From: Actinomycetes bacterium
GTDB taxonomy: Bacteria; Actinomycetota; Thermoleophilia; BMS3ABIN01
DNA length: 64,000 nucleotides
Reading direction: 5' to 3'
NCBI GenBank assembly: GCA_021785935.1
Contig: JAJYOG010000005.1
Span: forward strand, 25,009-89,008
Shown here: positions 27,868 through 37,554 of the stretch, in pieces
Numbering within the stretch: position 1 is the first letter of the stretch
Layout of the letters: each line of letters begins with the position of its first letter
Notes under the pieces: model-generated
The model's input: only the letters and a program-made list of their open reading frames with translations
Told to the model about the DNA's origin: nothing
Databases searched by the model: none
Position numbers and translations under genes: made by a program

Positions 27868-28223
27868 TCCAATCCTCCGATCGCCCAGGCCCGTTCGGCC
27901 GCAACTGGGGATACAACCTTTTTAATTTTCCGAATGGATCATTATATTGCGACGGCGCGCTATCGCACAATCATGATTGAAACAGTTGCTCTAATAATGA
28001 ATTCACTTTGAGAAAGAACTTCGGGAAATCGTGAAGAACGTCTGGGAAGAAATCGCTAAAGGTTTTTTTCTTTTTTCCGATAGGAATTCTGCAGGTTTTT
28101 TGGTGGGTACGAGAGACCGGCTTCATCCTAATCAATTGGTGATTGAAACAAGGTGAAGCTTCCCGTTCTCCGCAGACGGACACCGAAACTCCTTTAAAAC
28201 AGCTAAAACACTCTTCATCCTCC

Positions 28224-28254
28224 AAAAAAGGAAGCCCGGTCAGCTTCCTTTTTT
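28224..28254 (-). terminator. bidirectional intrinsic terminator after the PfkB gene
   Basis: AAAAAA, GGAAGC (28230-28235), a 7-base loop, GCTTCC (28243-28248), TTTTTT: a symmetrical hairpin able to stop transcription both ways. It follows the sugar kinase gene by about 17 bases. The remaining gap 27868-28223 (about 355 bases) shows no gene I trust. Confidence 0.8.
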
Positions 28255-28271
28255 GATGCCGTTTTCCAGGC

Positions 28272-29225
28272 TTAGAGCCGGACCGTGTGCTCCTCGACCT
28301 TCGTTTTGGGGATCAGGCGCTTCATTTCATGGACGTCAAAAATGCCGGCGCCATATTTCTGGGTATTGGCGGCTCCACAGGCTACCGCGTAGCGAAGACA
28401 CTCGCCGTCGTTCTTGCTGGACAGTTTCGCCGAAACAAAGCCAGCCAGGAAGGCGTCACCGGAGCCAACGGTGCTGATCGGGTCCAGCGGCGGTATTGAA
28501 ACCTTGTACGTCTTCAAACCGCCGTCGCCATCGTCAAGAAAAGCGTAGCAACCGCTTGGATGGGTGATGATAGCCGAACCGGCGCCCATGCGGTTTAGAT
28601 GGACAGCCGCATCAAGTGAATCTTCATCCTCGCCAAACTCATGGCCGATCAGCGCCTCAGCCTCAAAGATATTCGGCGATACGAGCCCCGGTTTGGCTTT
28701 GATGGCGACCCTTAGCGGTTCACCGGCTGTATCGAGCACCGTCAGGGCATCAGTGGCCGACAGCGCCCCGATGATCTCCTTGTAAAAAGAATCCTTGACC
28801 TTCCTGGGCAGCGAACCGGCGATGATGACGACGTCGGCGCCCTTGGCGATGTAAGTGAATTTCTCCATGAAGGCATGCAACTCACGGGCGGTAACTACGG
28901 GGCCGTATTCATTAACCTCCGTCTGGGTGTTGCTGGTGGGGTCGATGATGGCTGTGGACGTACGGGACTCACCGCGAATGCGCACGAAATCATTGAGGAT
29001 TCCCTCTGCCGTCAGATCTTCCACGATCCTGATTCCCGTCTTGCCGCCCGCGAGGCCGGTGGCGATTACCGGCTGGCCCAGTGACTTCAGCGCCCGGGCA
29101 ATATTGACGCCCTTGCCGCCGGGAAGGGTGAGGCTTTCGCTGGCGCGATGGCGAAATCCAGCCTGGAAATTCGGCACCGTCAACGTGCGATCCAGCGCAG
29201 CGTTAAGTGTTACGGTCACGATCAT
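28272..29225 (-). CDS. 1-phosphofructokinase family (PfkB) sugar kinase
   Basis: 317 residues. The N-terminal MIVTVTLNAALDRTL and GGKGVNIARALKSLGQPV are those of the FruK/LacC subgroup, which phosphorylates fructose-1-phosphate or tagatose-6-phosphate. The catalytic GSGDAF motif with its Asp base is near residue 255. No PTS or regulator genes sit nearby, so the true substrate (fructose-1-P, tagatose-6-P or fructose-6-P) is open. A central glycolytic role is possible if no other phosphofructokinase exists. Confidence 0.82.
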   Translation of the reverse strand: MIVTVTLNAALDRTLTVPNFQAGFRHRASESLTLPGGKGVNIARALKSLGQPVIATGLAGGKTGIRIVEDLTAEGILNDFVRIRGESRTSTAIIDPTSNTQTEVNEYGPVVTARELHAFMEKFTYIAKGADVVIIAGSLPRKVKDSFYKEIIGALSATDALTVLDTAGEPLRVAIKAKPGLVSPNIFEAEALIGHEFGEDEDSLDAAVHLNRMGAGSAIITHPSGCYAFLDDGDGGLKTYKVSIPPLDPISTVGSGDAFLAGFVSAKLSSKNDGECLRYAVACGAANTQKYGAGIFDVHEMKRLIPKTKVEEHTVRL

Positions 29226-29255
29226 ACTTTATAGACCTCCCCCTGGCCGCTTCGG

Positions 29256-30476
29256 CTAGCCGGGCTTGATAGCAGACAACAGGAATCCAAACGCTGATTT
29301 AACGTAATAACCTACTCGTTCCCCCATTCCGGGGTCGGCGAAGTCTTCCGTTGCGATAAGGTAGGAGCTGCCCATGAACTTGCCATTGTCCTGGACCTCC
29401 ACCAGTCCGATTCTATCACCCTTGTGAATGGGCAGGTGTAATTCCTGGGGCAGGACCAGCTTTTGCTCGATTTTATCCTTGATGCAGACAACTCGCGTTA
29501 GGCTGCTTTCGGCTGCGAGTGACAGCTTCTTGTTGTAATAAAACGGCACATCGATCGACGCGGTTTCAGCGCCCTGGGTTATCACGGTCTGCTCCCGAAA
29601 GTTGTCAAAGCCGTACTGCAGCATGTTGAGCACGTCTGTATCCCGCTCACCCAGGGATGGCCCTCCCAGGTACGAGAGGATGAGATTGACGCCGTTCTTG
29701 CCGGCGGAGACGACCACGCATTGCCCGGCCGCATCCGTGAAGCCGGTCTTTATTCCATTTATGAAAGGATAGGTCTCCATCAGGTGAAGATGGGTTATCA
29801 ATGTCCGCGGGTAGGGTTGACCGGGCCAGGGAATGTTGTATTCGGTGCGCTTGACGATCTCGCGGATCTCGGGATGCTTCATTAGCTCACGGCCGAGTAT
29901 GGCGAAATCGGCGGCGCTGGTGAAGTGGTTGGGCTCATCCAGGCCGTGCGAGTTTGTGAAATGGGTGTTGGTCATTCCCAGCTGGGCGGCGCGCCTGTTC
30001 ATCTGCTCGGCAAAGTTTTCGACGGTGCCGGCTTCGTATTCAGCCAGGGCGATGGCGGCGTCGTTGCCGCTCTGGATCAGCATGCCGTTGAGCATCTCGG
30101 TCACGGTAAGCTTCTCGCCTGCCTGCAGGAAAATTGAAGATTCGCCGATCTCGGCGGCGCGCTGGCTGGTGGTGACCTGGGCATTCAGGTCCTTGCAGTT
30201 CTCGATTATGAGCAGCGCCGTCATCATCTTGGTGGTGCTGGCCATCGCCAGATGCTCGTCGGGATTGACGCTCATGAGAACCTGACCGGTGTCCGCGTTG
30301 ATCATAATGGCGGACCTGGCGGCAATGGCCGGCGGCGGCGGTCCGTCCTCGGCCAGTCCGGCGGGTGCGAAGAACAAGAGTATGAGGAGGGACAGTAGCA
30401 TCGGTGCGATCAGCCACAACGGTACGGCCAATAACTTTCGGTATGTGTGAAGATTTACGGCGGCTGTATTTTTCAT
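29256..30476 (-). CDS. D-alanyl-D-alanine carboxypeptidase (DacF/DacA type, low-molecular-mass PBP)
   Basis: 406 residues. An N-terminal apolar segment (about 14-42) serves as signal or anchor. The active-site motifs are STTK (S80-K83), SGN (136-138) and KTG (243-245). The second domain (about 300-370) is the beta-rich PBP5 C-terminal type, ending in an amphipathic apolar tail that can attach to the membrane. It trims the last D-Ala from peptidoglycan side chains and so limits cross-linking. It lies next to a LysM protein, consistent with cell-wall work. Confidence 0.9.
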   Translation of the reverse strand: MKNTAAVNLHTYRKLLAVPLWLIAPMLLSLLILLFFAPAGLAEDGPPPPAIAARSAIMINADTGQVLMSVNPDEHLAMASTTKMMTALLIIENCKDLNAQVTTSQRAAEIGESSIFLQAGEKLTVTEMLNGMLIQSGNDAAIALAEYEAGTVENFAEQMNRRAAQLGMTNTHFTNSHGLDEPNHFTSAADFAILGRELMKHPEIREIVKRTEYNIPWPGQPYPRTLITHLHLMETYPFINGIKTGFTDAAGQCVVVSAGKNGVNLILSYLGGPSLGERDTDVLNMLQYGFDNFREQTVITQGAETASIDVPFYYNKKLSLAAESSLTRVVCIKDKIEQKLVLPQELHLPIHKGDRIGLVEVQDNGKFMGSSYLIATEDFADPGMGERVGYYVKSAFGFLLSAIKPG

Positions 30477-30479
30477 TTT

Positions 30480-30830
30480 TTAAGGGATGGTGAGCCTGGT
30501 GCCAGAGGTCAGATTCTGCGGATCGACATTGGGATTCAGTTGCGAGATCTCGGCAATGGTGACGTTATATTTGCGGGCTATGCTGTAAAAGCTGTCGCCA
30601 TCGGCGACGATGTGGCTACGGGTTCCGGTCGTCGCGGTCTTTGCCGGTTGTGCTCCCTGGTCAGCGGCCGCGGTGGAGCTGCCGATCGCCCCGGTTGTAT
30701 CGGCGGAGCTGTTTTTGCCGCCGCCAAGAACACCGGAATTAAAGGTGACGAAAATGGCAAAAAGGAAGGCGGCGGCGAGCCCTGTGATGGCCAGCGATTT
30801 AATAATTTTGGGTTCATACCGTGAATACAT
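30480..30830 (-). CDS. membrane-anchored LysM domain protein
   Basis: 116 residues: a cytoplasmic Arg/Lys-containing start, one membrane span (about 13-32), an Ala/Ser/Thr/Gly-rich linker (about 33-68) and one LysM domain at the end (SHIVADGDSFYSIARKYN). LysM binds the N-acetylglucosamine of peptidoglycan. The ATG at 30830 has GGAGGTACCGC just before it, so the longer TTG frame to 30875 is rejected. The stop is 3 bases from the dacF-type gene. Confidence 0.85.
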   Translation of the reverse strand: MYSRYEPKIIKSLAITGLAAAFLFAIFVTFNSGVLGGGKNSSADTTGAIGSSTAAADQGAQPAKTATTGTRSHIVADGDSFYSIARKYNVTIAEISQLNPNVDPQNLTSGTRLTIP

Positions 30831-30899
30831 CCGCGGTACCTCCGGCTGTCGTGCCTTCAGCACATTTCCGTGCAAGATGCGTATTTGCCCCCGGAACAG

Positions 30900-31895
30900 T
30901 CAGACGTTTCCGAGGCTGCTTTGCCAAAGCTCGTCCCTCATGGCCGCGGCCGCTTCGGCGGCGCTCGCGGCGAAATTTTCGCCGGCACCAGCGTAGATTA
31001 TACTACGAGATGCCGTCACCAGGGCACCCAGCCCCCGTTTGTCGAATGCCGCGGACATATCGGCGGCAACGGCGCCCTGAGTGCCGTAACCAGGAATGAG
31101 AAAAGGCGTTCGGGGAAGAAGTTTGCGCAGGGATGCCAATGTCTCCGGATGGGTGCCGCCGATTACGGCGCCAATGCTGCTGTACCCTGTCTCCCCGATG
31201 AGATTCTCGCCCCAGCTATCAACCAGGGATGCCACTTTTTCATGGAATTTGCGGGTATTACTTGCTGCGCTGCCCGCGGTTGGAGAGGATGAGCCGGATA
31301 TGACTGAAGGTGATTTTTCGCCCGCGACTATCAGGTCCTGAAGATCCGCGGAGCCGGGATTGGATGTCTTGACCAGCACGAAGATGCCGGCTCCGTACTG
31401 AGCGCAATCATCGATGAATGGCTGCATGGCGTCAGTGCCGAAGAGCGGATTGACGGTTAGGGCGTCGGCGCCGAGGTTGTCGATCTTGCCGTCGAAGCCG
31501 TCGGGACGGCCGATATACGCGGCTGAATAGGCGGCGGCGGATAGCCCGATGTCGCCGCGTTTGGCGTCGGCGATCACCAGAAGCCCCTGTTTGGCTGCAT
31601 GGTCACAAAGGTGCTTGAACGCCTTGAATCCCGGCGGTCCGTACTGCTCGAAGCAGGCCAGCTGCATCTTGACGGCTACCGCATGCGATGCTACCGCGTC
31701 GATGATGGCGGCGCCGAACTCGTAAAAACAGGCTCCGATCTCATGCCTGCCGCAGCCACAACCCTGGCGGGGCTGGTCACGATAGCGCCCGATCAGCGAT
31801 TCCGGCATGTGGTCGAGGCGCGGGTCCAGCCCCACGCAGACCTGGGAGTTCTTGGCAAGAATGGCGTCGTTAAGCCTGTCCGCAAAATTTCTCAT
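30900..31895 (-). CDS. pyrF: orotidine 5'-phosphate decarboxylase
   Basis: 331 residues from the ATG at 31895. The catalytic ADAKRGDIG motif and the GYGTQGA phosphate loop are clear; this is the longer type 2 PyrF. It makes UMP from OMP. Two insertions are unusual: a short Cys/His-rich stretch (GCGCGRHEIGAC) before the first helix, and a Ser/Ala/Thr-rich 20-25 residue loop after the SNPGSADLQDLIV segment. The start is uncertain, since a GTG at 31952 would overlap obgE. No other pyrimidine genes lie nearby. Confidence 0.9.
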   Translation of the reverse strand: MRNFADRLNDAILAKNSQVCVGLDPRLDHMPESLIGRYRDQPRQGCGCGRHEIGACFYEFGAAIIDAVASHAVAVKMQLACFEQYGPPGFKAFKHLCDHAAKQGLLVIADAKRGDIGLSAAAYSAAYIGRPDGFDGKIDNLGADALTVNPLFGTDAMQPFIDDCAQYGAGIFVLVKTSNPGSADLQDLIVAGEKSPSVISGSSSPTAGSAASNTRKFHEKVASLVDSWGENLIGETGYSSIGAVIGGTHPETLASLRKLLPRTPFLIPGYGTQGAVAADMSAAFDKRGLGALVTASRSIIYAGAGENFAASAAEAAAAMRDELWQSSLGNV

Positions 31896-31926
31896 TGAAG
31901 GATCATATGTCAGAAAGCCGCATTTT

Positions 31927-33291
<1,365 letters not shown>

Positions 33292-33316
33292 TTAATTACG
33301 GCATATCTCCGGGCCG

Positions 33317-33657
33317 CTATAGGTTCTCCGGTTGGTAAGTGGCCGATCCAAAAGCAAGGATGGGGATGAAGATGAATGGCAGGAAGATGATGCCTGCGCC
33401 AAAACCGGTTCCCTTGCCAAAGTTCCTGGCAATCCCAAGGGCAATGAGTATCTCGATTACAATGTTGACTATGGGGACAAAATACAGAACCAGCCACCAT
33501 CCCGGTTTTCCGGCCACCTTGATCAACAGATAAGTGTTATATATGGGGATAATTGCTCCCGGCCCGGATATCCGGCCTTGACCAAAAGCTTCCAGCAGGC
33601 GGCAATGAAAAATACGATTATTGCGGCATAGATAATTACCATCAACGCTACACTCAT
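33317..33657 (-). pseudogene. DUF5684-like small membrane protein gene with a one-base frameshift
   Basis: The ATG at 33657 has an excellent site (AAAGGAGAGAATT). The frame reads one membrane helix and VKAGYPG, then fails at the C run 33558-33560. If one extra G (minus strand) is added there, the reading continues as GAIIPIYNTYLLIKVAGKPGWWL and through further spans to the stop at 33317, 113 residues in all. The downstream part alone keeps KVAGKPGWWLVLYFVPIVN and the NFGKGTGFGAGIIFLPFIF blocks. The lesion is either a real frameshift or a one-base assembly error in a homopolymer. Confidence 0.7.
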
Positions 33658-33741
33658 AATTCTCTCCTTTGCGTCAGGTACTTCCCATTATTTCTTCCCG
33701 TTCTTTCCCCTTCAAGAAATAATTCCTTTCAACAGCGCACC

Positions 33742-33765
33742 AAAAAAGGCCACCTGATGGCGGCC
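33742..33765 (-). terminator. intrinsic terminator after rpmA
   Basis: On the minus strand GGCCGCC (33765-33759) pairs with GGTGGCC (33754-33748, one G-U pair) around a 4-base loop, followed by six T. It lies about 33 bases after the rpmA stop and separates rng-rplU-rpmA from the small membrane gene and obgE. Confidence 0.72.
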
Positions 33766-33798
33766 TATACTTATACTATCTTCGATCCGGGGTGAATG

Positions 33799-34059
33799 TC
33801 AGGAAGTTTCCTCAACCGGAATCACGCTGATGGTGCGGTTGGCTCCCTGGGTGAAAACAACACGGCCGGACACACGGGCGTAAATGGTGTCGTCGCCGCC
33901 GATGCCTGCTCCCGGCCCCGGGCGGAACCTGGTGCCCCGCTGCCGTACTATGATGGTCCCAGCGTTGACGACCTGGTCGCCAAAGCTCTTGCAGCCCAGT
34001 CGTTTGGACTGCGAGTCGCGACCGTTTCTACTTGTTCCTGCGCCTTTTTTATGCGCCAT
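33799..34059 (-). CDS. rpmA: 50S ribosomal protein L27
   Basis: 86 residues: [16 protein letters not shown] at the start, then [14 protein letters not shown] and the basic [17 protein letters not shown] loop. The N-terminus reaches the peptidyl-transferase centre. It begins directly after the rplU stop, with AAGGAATAA as ribosome site inside rplU. Confidence 0.95.
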   Translation of the reverse strand: MAHKKGAGTSRNGRDSQSKRLGCKSFGDQVVNAGTIIVRQRGTRFRPGPGAGIGGDDTIYARVSGRVVFTQGANRTISVIPVEETS

Positions 34060-34584
34060 TTATTCCTTCTCCGTCTTAGCGTCTGATTTGGCCGATTTGG
34101 AATCTTTTTTAGAATCAGCCTTGACTGCCTTGGTGCCGGTCTTGGTTTTAGCCTCAACCTTGACTGCTTTGGTGCCGGTTTTAGCCTCAGCCTTTTTGGT
34201 CTTTGCCTCTGGCTTCTCAACCTTCGCCGTCTTTGTTTCAGCCTTCGCCGGCCTGGCAGCTTCCACTTGCTTACCGCCGGCAGCGGTTATTGTCTGAATG
34301 GCAACGCGGGATAGGCGGCTGCGATGCCCCTTGTTGCGCCGGTAACCGCTCTTGGGCTTGTATTTGAAAACGCGAACCTTGCCGCCGAGGAGGTGTTCCT
34401 CGACCTTGGCTTTCACCTTGGCGCCCTTGAGCTCTGCCGCGGTTACGGCGACGGTATCGCCACCGACCAGCAGCGGGGTCAACGACAGTGATTTACCCTC
34501 GTCAAGATCGAGCCGGTCGACAAGTACCTTGTCGCCTTCGGCTACCTTGTATTGTTTGCCGCCAAGTTCAATTACCGCGTACAT
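34060..34584 (-). CDS. rplU: 50S ribosomal protein L21 with a long Lys/Ala/Glu tail
   Basis: The L21 core is residues 1-102 (MYAVIELGGKQYKVAEGD, later KPKSGYRRNKGHR). A further 70 residues (about 103-174) form a low-complexity tail rich in Lys, Ala, Glu and Thr, with an imperfect repeat built on AKTGTKAVKVEAKTK. Typical L21 is about 103 residues. The tail is in the same frame without a stop; it may be disordered at the ribosome surface. It is followed directly by rpmA, with rng before it. Confidence 0.93.
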   Translation of the reverse strand: MYAVIELGGKQYKVAEGDKVLVDRLDLDEGKSLSLTPLLVGGDTVAVTAAELKGAKVKAKVEEHLLGGKVRVFKYKPKSGYRRNKGHRSRLSRVAIQTITAAGGKQVEAARPAKAETKTAKVEKPEAKTKKAEAKTGTKAVKVEAKTKTGTKAVKADSKKDSKSAKSDAKTEKE

Positions 34585-34697
34585 AATATCCTTGTCTATC
34601 GTTTCTCGATGTGAGATTTGGCCGGATTAGGTGAGGTGCAAACGTGCCTAATTTTAGCCTTTGGAAGTATAGCAACGCCGCTGGGTAAAAGCCAGCT

Positions 34698-36482
34698 TTA
34701 CTCGTGATCCTCGCGGCCGATGCTCCAGTCATGCCGCTTGGGCACGTCAACATCCTGGCTTTTCTTGGCCGAGGCCGCAGCTTCTGCTTTAGCTTTCTCG
34801 GCGCCCTCCTCGACCACAGAGCCGTAGGCGCAGGTGCGGCTGACGCTGTCGATGTGAATCTTCCGATCCTCCCCCACCATCCTGCCGGCCCCGGAAACAC
34901 TGACGACATAGCCGTCGATCCGGGCGATGCCATCCGCGGCGTTATAGGTGTGCGGCTCCTCAATCCGCAAGCGGACCTCATCGCCCTCAGCCACGGGCAG
35001 CGACGCCCGCTGAATGGCTTCGCGGCTACCCTCGGCCGATACCTCAAACGTATCGATGGGGATGGTATCTAGCCCTTCAAAGCTGAAGTATTTTCCGGTG
35101 TCCTCCTCGATCTCACGCAGTTTGGCTCCGCCCTGGCCGATCAGCATTGCCGCCACCTTGGGATGCACCTCCACAAGAAAAGCCTCGTTGGGGGATGTCT
35201 CCGCCAGGCGCCTGAGCCGGCGCTCGATGTCGAATGCCATGGATTCCTCCGAGATAATCACGCCCTCACCGGAACAGGTCGGGCAGGTCTTGGTGAGGAT
35301 GCCCCTGAGGCCCTCGGTCACGTTCTGCCGGGTCATCTCCACCAGCCCCAGCGGCGAGAGTTCGACGATATAGGTCTTGGTGCGGTCGGTCTCCAATTCC
35401 TGGCCCAGGGTATCAAGCACCTGCTGGCGGTTGCGCGGCCGCGCCATGTCAATGAAGTCGATGATAATGATGCCGCCGATGTCGCGCAGCCGGAGCTGGC
35501 GGACAACCTCCTTGCAGGCTTCCATATTGGTCTTGAGGATCGTGTCCTCGAGCCGGGTGCGGCCGACAAAGCGGCCGGTATTGACGTCGATGATAGTGAG
35601 CGCTTCGGTATACTCGATAACAAGATAGCCGCCGCTGGGAAGGTCGACGCGGCGCATGAGCGCTTTCTTGATCTCCTCATCGACGCCGTAGGTTTCCATT
35701 AGCGGTTTGGAGCCCTGGTACATCTCTACCCGTTCCGCCAGTTTGGGTGAGGTCTTTTTAATAAAGGAACGGATCTTGTCATATTCCTTCTGTGAATCTA
35801 CCAGCACCCGCTCGAAGGTGTCGTTGAAAATGTCGCGGATGACCTTGAGGGACACTTCCGCCTCGGAATAAAGCAGCGCCGGGGCTTTGGCGGCCTTGTC
35901 ACGTCCCTGCACCGTCTGCCACATCTTCTCCAGGAACTTGACATCGTTGAGCAGTTCTTTCTTGGTGACGCCCTCGGCGGCGGTGCGCACGATCAGGCCC
36001 GCTCCCATGATCTTGAGTTCACGGCAGAGCTGGCGCAGACGCTGGCGTTCATCATCGGGCAGACGCCTGGAGACGCCGACGCCGTCACCGCCGGGAACGT
36101 AGACCATGAAACGGCCGGGGATGGAAAGCTGGGTGGTGAGCCGGGCGCCCTTGGTGCCCATGGGATCCTTGACGATCTGGACCTGGATCTCCTGCCCCGA
36201 ACGGAGCATCTGGGTGATCTTCTTGGGTCGCTTGTCGGGGTCTTCATGAACCATGACCTCCTCGACGTAGAGGAAGCCATTCTTTTCCAGCCCGATGTCG
36301 ACAAATGCCGCTTCCATGCCGGGAAGCACATTCTCGACTTTGCCCTTATAGATATTGCCGGCCAGCGGCCGGCGGCCTTTCCGTTCAACGTAAATCTCGA
36401 CGAGCCGTCCGTCTTCAAGCACTGCAACCTTGAGTTCGTTCGGCTCGGCGCTCACCAAAATCTGCTTGGCGCGGCTAGCCAT
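34698..36482 (-). CDS. rng: ribonuclease E/G family endoribonuclease
   Basis: 594 residues. An S1 domain lies at about 35-125 (GNIYKGKVENVLPGMEAAFVDIG). The catalytic DNase-I-like part has TIIDVNTGRFVG and IIIDFIDMAR with metal-binding Asp residues, then the zinc-link CPTCSGEG. After this come a KH-like segment and a domain resembling TRAM (GDEVRLRIEEPHTYNAADGI), then a Lys/Ala/Glu-rich tail (about 565-580). Rng cuts 16S rRNA 5' ends and mRNAs. It lies directly upstream of rplU-rpmA. Confidence 0.93.
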   Translation of the reverse strand: MASRAKQILVSAEPNELKVAVLEDGRLVEIYVERKGRRPLAGNIYKGKVENVLPGMEAAFVDIGLEKNGFLYVEEVMVHEDPDKRPKKITQMLRSGQEIQVQIVKDPMGTKGARLTTQLSIPGRFMVYVPGGDGVGVSRRLPDDERQRLRQLCRELKIMGAGLIVRTAAEGVTKKELLNDVKFLEKMWQTVQGRDKAAKAPALLYSEAEVSLKVIRDIFNDTFERVLVDSQKEYDKIRSFIKKTSPKLAERVEMYQGSKPLMETYGVDEEIKKALMRRVDLPSGGYLVIEYTEALTIIDVNTGRFVGRTRLEDTILKTNMEACKEVVRQLRLRDIGGIIIIDFIDMARPRNRQQVLDTLGQELETDRTKTYIVELSPLGLVEMTRQNVTEGLRGILTKTCPTCSGEGVIISEESMAFDIERRLRRLAETSPNEAFLVEVHPKVAAMLIGQGGAKLREIEEDTGKYFSFEGLDTIPIDTFEVSAEGSREAIQRASLPVAEGDEVRLRIEEPHTYNAADGIARIDGYVVSVSGAGRMVGEDRKIHIDSVSRTCAYGSVVEEGAEKAKAEAAASAKKSQDVDVPKRHDWSIGREDHE

Positions 36483-36713
36483 ACGTTCATCAACCTTTCT
36501 TCAAATTGGGCGGCCCGGGCGCCCGCGGCAGGCGATCGCCCCTGAGAGCAGACCTCCAGCCACGCCCGCAGCCAAAACTTTTACATATAATCTTCCGCAA
36601 ATTGGCCCGTGGGAAACCACTCGCCGCGCCGGTACCGCATTTTCCTGCCGGCTGGCGGCCACGGGGCGAAAAACTTTTCGGGGAATAAAAACCTGCATGC
36701 TCCCGCCGTAGGC

Positions 36714-36742
36714 ATTATATCCGTTCAGTTGGGGAGATTCTA
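36714..36742 (-). promoter_or_regulatory. candidate promoter of rng-rplU-rpmA
   Basis: On the minus strand a perfect TATAAT (36719-36714) lies 17 bases after TAGAAT (36742-36737, weak -35). The gap 36483-36765 holds no gene I trust. The position would give a leader of about 225 bases for rng, a typical length for RNase E/G genes that control themselves. Confidence 0.42.
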
Positions 36743-36765
36743 GAAGTGCCCGGCGGTGGCCGGTT

Positions 36766-37554
36766 TCAGCTTCGGCCGCGCCTGGAAGAGCGGCCACCGG
36801 GGTGGTTGCCGTGGCGTCCGGAGGAGCGGCTGCTGTGGCGTCCGGAGGAGCGGCCCCCGGGACGACCTGCGATTCGGCCGGATCTGTTCCCATAACCGGG
36901 AGCCGACGGTTGTTCTTCCTCGGCAAGTTCGATCCCGGTGCGCACAATGCGCGCCGCCCGCAGCTCCTTTCCGGAAAAGTCCGAGAGCGCCCTCACGATC
37001 TCATCGGGGCGGGCCGTGCCTTTGGCGGTAACCTTCATGGTGAAGCACAAGCCGCCGCCTTCGGCCAGATCCAGGCTCTCAACATATTTTTTGATATCGA
37101 CTTCCTTGTCGCCCTTGGGGCGTTTCCTCAAGATAATAAGTTCGCCCGCGAGGTTATAACTGTTTACCGCATCCGCATAATCCGTGGCGGGACTGTCAAG
37201 ATCGATCCGGTAGCCACAGCTCTCCACCCGTGAGGCTGCCTTGGCGCGGTCGAATGACAGGCCTACCGATTTGAGCGCCATACCCCGCGGTAACTCGCTC
37301 TGGAGTTTCCGGGCCAGGTCGTTTAGCGGCGCCCGCTGCCGCAGTGAGAAATCACAGATCTCATCTTCACCCTCAACGCCAACTCCAAGTGGCATGGCCA
37401 GACTCAGGATCGGCTTGGGCCGCATCCCCTGGGTGAAGGCCAGCTCGAAACCGGTCCGGCGGATTGCCCTGGCCAGGCAGCTGAGCGTATCCAGATGCGA
37501 AATAAACCGCGCCCTGCCGGTCTTGGAGTATCTCAACTGATAATTGAAATTCAT
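36766..37554 (-). CDS. TIGR03936 (DUF2344) radical-SAM-linked protein
   Basis: 262 residues. The family begins as here: YQLRYSKTGRARFISHLDTLSCLARAIRRT and FTQGMRPKPILSLAMPLGVGVEGE. It is always paired with TIGR03960 proteins and its role is unknown; tRNA modification is suspected by analogy. The last 45 residues are a Gly/Arg/Ser/His tail, encoded partly by a 20-base direct repeat (36811-36830 and 36835-36854). It overlaps the TIGR03960 gene by 4 bases. Confidence 0.88.
   Translation of the reverse strand: MNFNYQLRYSKTGRARFISHLDTLSCLARAIRRTGFELAFTQGMRPKPILSLAMPLGVGVEGEDEICDFSLRQRAPLNDLARKLQSELPRGMALKSVGLSFDRAKAASRVESCGYRIDLDSPATDYADAVNSYNLAGELIILRKRPKGDKEVDIKKYVESLDLAEGGGLCFTMKVTAKGTARPDEIVRALSDFSGKELRAARIVRTGIELAEEEQPSAPGYGNRSGRIAGRPGGRSSGRHSSRSSGRHGNHPGGRSSRRGRS

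Noticed and set aside
27975..28160. Two ATTGAAAC motifs, as at the end of CRISPR repeats
   Set aside because: Only 8-9 bases match, the copies are about 167 bases apart, and no repeat-spacer pattern exists.
27971..28225. Minus-strand 84-residue frame
   Set aside because: Its start lies in a terminator stem region, it has no ribosome site and no apolar or conserved segment.
36501..36947. Minus-strand frame of 148 residues overlapping the TIGR03936 gene
   Set aside because: It mostly shadows the Gly/Arg tail and the promoter region, has a low-complexity Ala/Pro start and no ribosome site.
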